Origin: RGIG6165 sp045545175
Lineage (GTDB): Bacteria > Bacillota > Clostridia > Oscillospirales > Feifaniaceae
Reading direction: 5' to 3'
Assembly: GCA_045545175.1 (NCBI GenBank)
Contig: JAZQAK010000060.1
Coordinates: 48,885-112,884, forward strand
DNA: 64,000 nucleotides
Made by a program: the position numbers and the translations under genes. Below are positions 58,360-64,000 of this stretch, in pieces; positions within the stretch are counted from its first letter, which is position 1, and every line of letters begins with the position of its first letter. The notes under the pieces are model-generated. The model saw only the letters and a program-made list of their open reading frames with translations, was not told where the DNA came from and did not search any database.

Positions 58360-59121
58360 ATGGAAAGAACCGTAATGTTTATGGCTGATGAAAGATATCG
58401 TTATGCCTGCGAATACCTTGAGAGTAATGGTATTAAAGTCAGACTTTGCAGAGACACTTCGGAATATGACGAAGAAGAAAATATTGTTTTCCCGCTACCG
58501 ATAAGCAGGGACGGTCTGACTTTTTATCTTCCTTTTGCTGAAGAAAAAAGATATGTTTCTTCGTTCTTGGACGGACTTTCTCCAAAATGTAAAATTTATG
58601 GCGGAGCAATAAAAAAAGGATTTGCTGAGCTTTGTGATTTCAAGAATATTGTTTATTGTGATTATTATGATGATGAATACGCTTGTGAAAATGCTGTAAT
58701 TACAGCCGAAGCAGCCGTAGATATTTACGGCGACAAGAACGTGCTTGTGATCGGATACGGAAGAATAGGGAAGCATCTTGCCAAAATATGCGACAATGCG
58801 ACCGTTTGTGCAAGAAGCGAAAAAGATATAACCGACATAAGCAACAAATATGTTTATCTGCCGTATTCGGAGTTGCATAAAAACATCGGAGGTTTTGACG
58901 TAATTTATAATACTGTGCCTGCCTGTGTGATAAATGAAGAGGCAGTTAAGCAGATTGACGGGAAGTATATAGAACTTGCTTCAGAGCCGGGCGGTATTCC
59001 GTCAGGTTTTGAAGATTACATCGATTATTACGTTGAGCGAGGCCTTCCTGCAAGGGCTTGTCCGCAAAGAGCAGGTCATCTGCTTGCAAGAAGACTTATC
59101 AAATATATGAAACTGGAGTGA
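58360..59121 (+). CDS. dpaA: Dipicolinate synthase subunit A (SpoVFA/DpaA)
   Basis: DpaA is the Rossmann-fold subunit of dipicolinate synthase, which oxidises dihydrodipicolinate in the mother cell to give the dipicolinic acid that loads the spore core with Ca2+. The NAD(P)-binding GYGRIGKHLAK lies at about residues 131-141, after the N-terminal sensing domain, and ELASEPGGI with the CPQRAGHLLARRLI end is typical. Length is 253 aa, a little shorter than Bacillus SpoVFA. The start follows GGAGG. It is followed after five bases by dpaB, as in other spore formers that use DpaAB. Confidence 0.94.
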   Translation: MERTVMFMADERYRYACEYLESNGIKVRLCRDTSEYDEEENIVFPLPISRDGLTFYLPFAEEKRYVSSFLDGLSPKCKIYGGAIKKGFAELCDFKNIVYCDYYDDEYACENAVITAEAAVDIYGDKNVLVIGYGRIGKHLAKICDNATVCARSEKDITDISNKYVYLPYSELHKNIGGFDVIYNTVPACVINEEAVKQIDGKYIELASEPGGIPSGFEDYIDYYVERGLPARACPQRAGHLLARRLIKYMKLE

Positions 59122-59126
59122 ATGCG

Positions 59127-59702
59127 GTGACCGACATCAAGACGGTTGGATTTGCTATGTGCGGTTCATTTTGCACTTTTTCAAGTATTATACCGCACAT
59201 AAAGGAACTTAAAGATAAAGGTTATAACGTACTCCCGATAATGAGTGAAATATCTTATGCGACAGACACACGTTTCGGAACGGCCGAGTCGTTTGCAAAA
59301 AAGATAGAGGATATCTGCGACAGAAGAATAATACATAGTATAAAAGAAGCCGAACCTATAGGGCCGAAAAAACTTTTGGATATTATGGTGATAGCACCGT
59401 GTACGGGTAATACTCTTGCGAAACTTGCCTGCGGTATAGCAGATTCGTCTGTGACTCTTGCAACCAAGGCACATCTGAGAAATGAAAGACCTGTCGTTAT
59501 TGCGGTTTCGAGCAATGATTCACTTGCTAATAATGCTAAGAATATAGGGACTTTGCTTAATTTAAAAAATTACTATTTTGTGCCTATGAAGCAGGATGAC
59601 CCGATTGGAAAACCACGTTCCGTTGTAGCGGATTTTTCCAAAATTTCAGATACGGTAGAGTTGGCACTTGGCGGAAGACAAATACAGCCTATCTGGCTAT
59701 AA
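59127..59702 (+). CDS. dpaB: Dipicolinate synthase subunit B (SpoVFB/DpaB)
   Basis: DpaB is the flavoprotein-like partner of DpaA. The family signature appears as VGFAMCGSFCTFS near the N-terminus, PIMSEISYATDTRFG near 40, and IVIAPCTGNTLAKLA-type (MVIAPCTGNTLAKLA) near 95, resembling the FMN-binding Dfp/flavoprotein fold. Length is 191 aa. The GTG at 59127 is preceded by GGAG (59115-59118). A longer reading into dpaA is unlikely because it lacks a site. The operon ends at a terminator directly after the stop. Confidence 0.94.
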   Translation: MTDIKTVGFAMCGSFCTFSSIIPHIKELKDKGYNVLPIMSEISYATDTRFGTAESFAKKIEDICDRRIIHSIKEAEPIGPKKLLDIMVIAPCTGNTLAKLACGIADSSVTLATKAHLRNERPVVIAVSSNDSLANNAKNIGTLLNLKNYYFVPMKQDDPIGKPRSVVADFSKISDTVELALGGRQIQPIWL

Positions 59703-59731
59703 AAAACGGCATTATCACGTGCCGTTTTTTA
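59701..59731 (+). terminator. Terminator after dpaB
   Basis: A nine-base perfect stem (59703-59711 with 59720-59728), eight-base loop and T tract, overlapping the end of the dpaB stop. Confidence 0.9.
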
Positions 59732-59754
59732 TTATATGATTATATAAATAGTAT

Positions 59755-59783
59755 TTGAATTAAAGATGCTTCTGTGCTATAAT
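59755..59783 (+). promoter_or_regulatory. Promoter of the nitrilase-GDPD fusion gene
   Basis: TTGAAT (59755-59760) and perfect TATAAT (59778-59783) with 17 bases between, 36 bases before the start codon. It is a vegetative-type promoter, unlike that of the preceding spore operon. Confidence 0.7.
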
Positions 59784-59819
59784 AACTTAGAATATAAATA
59801 ATCTGTGGAGGAATTATAA

Positions 59820-61418
59820 ATGAAAGCTTGTATTATTCAGCCCCCGTATTCAAGAGATGTTTCTTTTTCTGACGAGTATTTTGATTACAAAATAGCACTC
59901 TTAGATAAGTGTGACGAGTCAGTAGATATCATAGTTTTACCTGAATACAGTGACGTACCGTGTGCAACGTCAACACTTGAGGAAACACTCTTTTATCATG
60001 ATAAATACATAGACGTGCTCTTGAAAAAGTGTGAGGAAACGGCTAAGAGATGCAATGCACTCGTTTTTGTTAATGCACTTTATCCTATAAATGACAATTA
60101 CAGAAATACCACGTACGTGTATAACAGAAACGGCGAATTGGTTGGCAAGTATTTTAAAAAGCATTTGCCGCCGCTTGAACTTAATACTTTAAAACTTGAT
60201 TCAGATTATACGTTTGAGTTTTCTGAACCTTATGTAATTGAAATTGACGGACTCAGATACGGATTTTTGACCTGTTATGACTTTTATTTCTATGAGGCGT
60301 TTGCCAACATAGCAAGACAAAACGTTGATATCATAATAGGTTGTTCTCTTCAGAGAAGTGACAGTCACGATGCAATCGAAACTATGTGCAGATTTTTAGC
60401 GTATAACACGAATGCATACGTTATTCGTTCTTCCGTAAGTTTTGATGAGAAATCAGAAATTTGCGGTGCAAGTATGGTTGTGTCACCTTACGGTAAGGTG
60501 CTTGCAAATATGAAGGGCAAATTCGGTATGGAAACAGTTGAGTTTGACCCGAAGGATAAATATTTGAAGCCTGCCGGATACGGTAATCCTGACGCGGCAC
60601 ATTATGAATATATAGAATTTGGACGTAAGCCATATCAGTACAGACCAGCAGGCAGTGCTATTGTCAAGGATGAAAAGACTATGGGCTATCCCAGAGTTTG
60701 TGCACATCGAGGTTTTAGCAGCATCGCTCCCGAAAACAGTATGCCTGCCTTTGGTGCAGCCGTTGCTATGGGTGCAGAGGAAATAGAGTTTGATTTATGG
60801 CCGACTGCTGACGGTGAGATAGTATCATGTCATGACAGACGTCTTGATAGAGTAAGTACCGGTACAGGTATTTTAGCTGAACATACGTTGAGTGAGTTGC
60901 AAGAACTTGATTTTGGTGTTAAGTTCGGTGAAAAATTCAAGGGTATGCGTATTATTAAGTTTGAAGATATTCTTAAAAAGTTTGCATGTCACGTCATAAT
61001 GAATATTCACGTTAAACCTCTGTCGCTTACAGAAGAATATCCCGAAGAAACAATGAAAAAAATCGTTTCACTTATAAAGAAATACGATTGTGAAAAATAC
61101 GTATATTTTATGCTTGAGACAGATATGCAGATTAAACTGTTTAAGGAATATGCTCCTGAAATTCCTGTGTGTGTTGGTCACCTGAAGGCAAGACCGTGGG
61201 ATATTGTTGACAGAGCAATTGAATTCAATTGTGAAAAAGTTCAGTTGTTTAAACCGTATTTTAATCAGGAAATGATTGATAAAGCACATGAGAATGGAAT
61301 TATATGCAACGTATTTTACTCTGATGATACGGAGGAAACAAAACAGTTCCTGGAAATGGGTATAGATACTATACTCACAAATGATTATAATCTGATTTCA
61401 CAGCACGTAGAAAGATAA
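59820..61418 (+). CDS. Two-domain carbon-nitrogen hydrolase / glycerophosphodiester phosphodiesterase
   Basis: This 532 aa cytoplasmic protein joins two enzymes. Residues 1 to about 285 are a nitrilase-superfamily amidase with the full Glu-Lys-Cys triad: Glu42 (LPEYSD), Lys113 (YFKKHLPP) and Cys152 (LTCYDFY). Residues about 292-532 form a GDPD TIM barrel with AHRGFSSIAPENSM (His296, Arg297), EFDLWPTADGEIVSCHD and INIHVKP-type metal residues (MNIHVKP). The combination suggests sequential breakdown of a substrate holding both an amide and a phosphodiester, such as an N-acyl glycerophospho-ethanolamine, but this is inference. No signal peptide is present. It is followed 23 bases later by glmS, probably in one transcript. 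Confidence 0.82.
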   Translation: MKACIIQPPYSRDVSFSDEYFDYKIALLDKCDESVDIIVLPEYSDVPCATSTLEETLFYHDKYIDVLLKKCEETAKRCNALVFVNALYPINDNYRNTTYVYNRNGELVGKYFKKHLPPLELNTLKLDSDYTFEFSEPYVIEIDGLRYGFLTCYDFYFYEAFANIARQNVDIIIGCSLQRSDSHDAIETMCRFLAYNTNAYVIRSSVSFDEKSEICGASMVVSPYGKVLANMKGKFGMETVEFDPKDKYLKPAGYGNPDAAHYEYIEFGRKPYQYRPAGSAIVKDEKTMGYPRVCAHRGFSSIAPENSMPAFGAAVAMGAEEIEFDLWPTADGEIVSCHDRRLDRVSTGTGILAEHTLSELQELDFGVKFGEKFKGMRIIKFEDILKKFACHVIMNIHVKPLSLTEEYPEETMKKIVSLIKKYDCEKYVYFMLETDMQIKLFKEYAPEIPVCVGHLKARPWDIVDRAIEFNCEKVQLFKPYFNQEMIDKAHENGIICNVFYSDDTEETKQFLEMGIDTILTNDYNLISQHVER

Positions 61419-61441
61419 GTAAATATTGTTTGGAGGCAAAT

Positions 61442-63268
61442 ATGTGCGGAATAATAGGATATATAGGTCAGAAGCCGGCATTAAACATTCTTGTTGAAGG
61501 ACTCGGAAGAATGGAATACAGGGGTTACGACTCTGCGGGTGTTGCGTTTTTTGAGAATGATACTTTAAAAACCGTAAAGGCGCAGGGACGACTCTCAAAT
61601 CTTGAGGCTAAGCTTGGTGACACAATCAACAGCAATATTAGTCTTGGAATCGGACATACGAGATGGGCGACACATGGTGAACCCTCTGATAAGAATTCAC
61701 ATCCCCATTCCAGCAGAAATATCACGGTGGTTCATAACGGTATTATAGAGAATTTCGTTGAACTGAGAAAAATTCTCGTTGCTGACGGATATGAATTTCT
61801 TTCTGATACTGATACTGAGGTTGTTGCACATCTTGTTGATAAGTATTATACGAAGAGCGGTGATATGTTTGAAGCACTCAAAACAGCTGTTTCTGTGCTT
61901 AACGGTTCATATGCTCTTGCGATAATTTGTCATAATGAAAATGACCGTATTTATGCTATACGTAAGGAAAGCCCGCTTCTTATAGGTAAAGGCACAGGTG
62001 AAAATTTCATTGCTTCGGATATGACGGCACTTCTCAAATATACCAAAGAATATTACTTGCTTGAAAAAGATGAGATAGCTGTTATTACCGAAAATAACGT
62101 TGAAATTTACAACCTTGACAAGCAGCCCATTGACAGGGAACTTAAAGTTGCCGACTGGGATGCTGACAGTGCCGAAAAAGGCGGTTTTAAGCATTTTATG
62201 CTTAAAGAGATTTACGACACTCCATCGGTGCTCAACAATGTGTTTAACAAATATATTGTTGATAGCCACATTATGTTTGATAATGCGGAAAAGTTCAACG
62301 AAATTTTAAGACATACCAAGCGTATAGTGGTTGTAGCGTGCGGCAGCGCAAACTACGTAGGCGTTACGGCGAAATATATGATAGAATCACTTTGCGGTGT
62401 TGAAGTTACGGTTGAGGCTGCAAGTGAGTTCAGATACAGAAACCCCGTAATGGGTGAGGGTGACCTTGTTGTTGCTATATCACAGAGCGGTGAAACGGCA
62501 GATACACTTGCGGCGATGAGACTTGCGAAGAACAGAGGATTTCCCGTACTTGCAATAGTCAACGTACTTGGTTCATCAGTAGCAAGAGAAGCGGATATTA
62601 TGATTTATACTGCGGCAGGTCCTGAAATTTCAGTGGCTACTACAAAAGCGTTCTCTGCTCAGCTTGCTAACATCCATTTACTTGCTCTTCAGCTTGCTTT
62701 TATAAGAGGATATATATCTGAAAGAGAACTTGCTGAAAAACTTATACAGCTCAAAAATGTGCCTGACGTTGTGCAGAAAATACTTGATGATACGTCGATG
62801 TGCGAAAAATGTGCTAAAGAACTGTATGAGGCGAAAGACGTGTTCTTTATAGGAAGAGGTATTGATTCTGCGTTATCACTTGAAGGTTCTCTTAAACTTA
62901 AAGAAATATCATATATTCACAGTGAGGCGTTCTCTGCAGGTGAACTTAAACACGGTCCTATCTCGTTGATAGATGAGGTTTCACCGACCGTTGCGGTTTC
63001 AACACAGAGTTATCTTGCTGAGAAACTTGCAAGTAACGTAAATGAGGTTTGTTCAAGACAGGGTAAGGTCTGGACTGTATGTAAGAAATCGGACAGAAAA
63101 CTTTTTGAAGGCATTTCAAGCGTAATAGAACTGCCTGATTTTGAAGAGATGTTCTTGCCGATTCCTACGATTGTACCGTTACAGCTTATTGCATATTATG
63201 TTGCTCTTTACAAGGGTTGTGATATAGATAAACCGAGAAATCTTGCAAAATCTGTAACAGTAGAATAA
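61442..63268 (+). CDS. glmS: Glutamine:fructose-6-phosphate aminotransferase GlmS
   Basis: GlmS makes glucosamine-6-phosphate, the entry to UDP-GlcNAc for the wall. The start must be the ATG at 61442 because processing exposes Cys2 (MCGIIGYIG) as the glutaminase nucleophile. The Ntn domain continues with GYDSAGVA and TRWATHGEPSDKNSHPH. Two SIS domains follow (CGSANYVG and ISQSGETADT near 300-345; RGIDSALSLEGSLKLKEISY near 480), ending in the conserved PRNLAKSVTVE. Length is 608 aa. No glmS ribozyme fits, since only 23 bases separate it from the upstream gene. Substrate supply links it to the Mur genes here. Confidence 0.97.
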   Translation: MCGIIGYIGQKPALNILVEGLGRMEYRGYDSAGVAFFENDTLKTVKAQGRLSNLEAKLGDTINSNISLGIGHTRWATHGEPSDKNSHPHSSRNITVVHNGIIENFVELRKILVADGYEFLSDTDTEVVAHLVDKYYTKSGDMFEALKTAVSVLNGSYALAIICHNENDRIYAIRKESPLLIGKGTGENFIASDMTALLKYTKEYYLLEKDEIAVITENNVEIYNLDKQPIDRELKVADWDADSAEKGGFKHFMLKEIYDTPSVLNNVFNKYIVDSHIMFDNAEKFNEILRHTKRIVVVACGSANYVGVTAKYMIESLCGVEVTVEAASEFRYRNPVMGEGDLVVAISQSGETADTLAAMRLAKNRGFPVLAIVNVLGSSVAREADIMIYTAAGPEISVATTKAFSAQLANIHLLALQLAFIRGYISERELAEKLIQLKNVPDVVQKILDDTSMCEKCAKELYEAKDVFFIGRGIDSALSLEGSLKLKEISYIHSEAFSAGELKHGPISLIDEVSPTVAVSTQSYLAEKLASNVNEVCSRQGKVWTVCKKSDRKLFEGISSVIELPDFEEMFLPIPTIVPLQLIAYYVALYKGCDIDKPRNLAKSVTVE

Positions 63269-63274
63269 AAGTAG

Positions 63275-63303
63275 TTGACAAATTGAAATATTATATATAT
63301 AAT
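63275..63303 (+). promoter_or_regulatory. Perfect SigA promoter of the DUF177-rpmF operon
   Basis: TTGACA (63275-63280) and TATAAT (63298-63303) are separated by exactly 17 bases. It is the only promoter in this window with both perfect hexamers and ideal spacing, as expected for a ribosomal-protein operon. Confidence 0.82.
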
Positions 63304-63328
63304 ATTAGGCGTCATTGTGAGGTAATTT

Positions 63329-63820
63329 ATGCGGATAAATGCAGAGAAAATTTTTAAAAATGAAGGTTTGTCTTCTGACTATACTTTTTCTCTTGATCTT
63401 TCGGATTGTGAATTCTGGGGTGAATATCCGTTTAAAACTCCGATTGAAGTGGCAGCAAATCTTTCCAATAGGGCAGGAATGGTCGTTCTCACCACTCATG
63501 CGACGGTACGTTTTGAGACAGGCTGTGCTCGTTGCACCAAGGGCGTTGTTCTTGATATCCCGATAGACACGGAAAATTATGTTGTCACCGAATATGAGAA
63601 TCAGGATGACAATTCAATGATTCTTGCAGAAGATTATATGATCGACCTTGATGAAATTGCTGAATTTGCAGTTATAACAAGTGCTCCTATGAAGGTCTTG
63701 TGCAAAGATGATTGTAAGGGTTTATGCCCGAAATGCGGTAAGGATCTTAACGAAGGCAAGTGTGATTGTCCTGAAAAAGAACCGGATCCGAGATTAGCAA
63801 TTTTAAAAAATTTATTATAA
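63329..63820 (+). CDS. DUF177/YceD-family protein
   Basis: This 163 aa protein of the YceD/DUF177 family almost always precedes rpmF and is linked to 23S rRNA accumulation. The central VRFETGCARCTKGVVLDIPI and the C-terminal cysteine cluster CKDDCKGLCPKCGKDLNEGK, followed by DCPEKEPDPRLAIL, are diagnostic; four or more cysteines could bind zinc. The start at 63329 follows GTGAGG. It is cotranscribed with rpmF, 25 bases downstream, from a very strong promoter. Confidence 0.93.
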   Translation: MRINAEKIFKNEGLSSDYTFSLDLSDCEFWGEYPFKTPIEVAANLSNRAGMVVLTTHATVRFETGCARCTKGVVLDIPIDTENYVVTEYENQDDNSMILAEDYMIDLDEIAEFAVITSAPMKVLCKDDCKGLCPKCGKDLNEGKCDCPEKEPDPRLAILKNLL

Positions 63821-63845
63821 TAGCGTCACAAGGAGGTGTCTTAAA

Positions 63846-64000
63846 ATGGCAGTACCGAAGAACAAAACATCAAAACAGAGAAAACACAAGAGACGTTCCA
63901 GCGTATGGAAGCTTAGTGCTCCTACACTCGTTAAGTGCCCCCAGTGTCACGAACTTACAGTACCTCATAAGGTATGTCAGAACTGCGGATACTACAACGG
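63846..64000 (+). CDS. rpmF: Ribosomal protein L32 (partial, cut by window end)
   Basis: The first 51 codons of L32, a 50S structural protein. The N-terminal MAVPKNKTSKQRKHKRRS is diagnostic, and four cysteines (CPQC and CQNC) form a zinc ribbon, so this is the zinc-binding (C+) form. AGGAGG (63831-63836) gives a strong ribosome-binding site. The gene runs off the window about ten codons before its expected end. Confidence 0.97.
   Translation, partial: MAVPKNKTSKQRKHKRRSSVWKLSAPTLVKCPQCHELTVPHKVCQNCGYYN

Noticed and set aside
61419..61441. A glmS ribozyme upstream of glmS
   Set aside because: Only 23 bases separate glmS from the upstream gene, and the ribozyme core would have to lie inside that coding region, where I see no match.

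Overview
The window is an uninterrupted stretch of core chromosome from a spore-forming, low-GC Gram-positive bacterium of the class Clostridia. It most resembles the Oscillospirales/Ruminococcaceae-type genomes. The evidence is a dcw cell-wall cluster opened by mraZ, a large set of endospore genes (sipL, spoIVA, spoIVFA/FB, spoIIGA-sigE-sigG, spoVG, dpaA/dpaB), Firmicute-style riboswitches, purine-rich Shine-Dalgarno sites, frequent TTG/GTG starts, and a DNPR-type (meso-diaminopimelate) MurE. I see no insertion sequence, prophage, integrase or CRISPR array. No gene-free stretch exceeds 300 bases. The longest, about 270 bases before mraZ, holds a terminator, a promoter and a probable MraZ operator.

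Layout. 0-1.8 kb: rsmD, coaD and a coiled-coil gene. 2.0-14.3 kb: mraZ-rsmH-ftsL-spoVD-murE-mraY-ftsW-murG-murA-divIB-ftsZ. murF, murD and ftsA are missing from this run, and murC lies about 43 kb away on the other strand. 14.4-19.9 kb: spore-coat genes sipL-spoIVA, an Ldh2-family dehydrogenase, then spoIVFA-spoIVFB. 19.9-24.7 kb: a paired radical-SAM system, an Mn2+-riboswitch-controlled mntP, and a cardiolipin synthase. 24.7-27.4 kb (minus strand): an atypical asparagine-synthetase-like protein, tRNA-Pro(GGG) and a VanY-type lipoprotein. 27.4-32.1 kb: spoIIGA-sigE-sigG, a PAP2 phosphatase, an M29 aminopeptidase and a YlmC/YmxH protein. 32.1-37.5 kb: rlmB, a large protein that looks like a degenerate P1B-type ATPase, and an EF-G paralogue. 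37.5-44.0 kb: a DUF4830 protein, an MsmX/UgpC-type ATPase, yicC-remA-gmk-cvpA and a ClpE-like unfoldase. 44.0-44.5 kb: tRNA-Gly, -Arg, -His and -Gln. 44.5-50.9 kb: a GNAT enzyme, hflX, yigZ, a dNTPase, dnaG and sigA. 50.9-56.6 kb: a SAM-I riboswitch with metK, a small membrane protein, recD2, comF and an MreB-family gene. 56.6-64 kb: murC (minus), spoVG, dpaA-dpaB, a nitrilase/GDPD fusion, glmS, DUF177 and the start of rpmF.

How it fits together. Three programmes dominate: vegetative wall growth and division, endospore formation, and the housekeeping information machinery. The spore genes cover several stages. SpoIIGA activates pro-SigE, SigG acts in the forespore, SpoIVFA/FB is the module that normally releases the late mother-cell sigma factor, SpoIVA with SipL forms the coat base, and DpaAB makes dipicolinate behind a sequence that fits a SigK promoter.

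The most unusual items are the pseudo-P-type ATPase at 32.9-35.2 kb, the nitrilase-GDPD fusion at 59.8 kb, the nucleophile-less asparagine-synthetase-like gene at 24.8 kb, and the spoIIG-like promoter with perfect hexamers but a 21-base spacer. All functional assignments come from reading motifs and gene order by eye; no database search or alignment was run.
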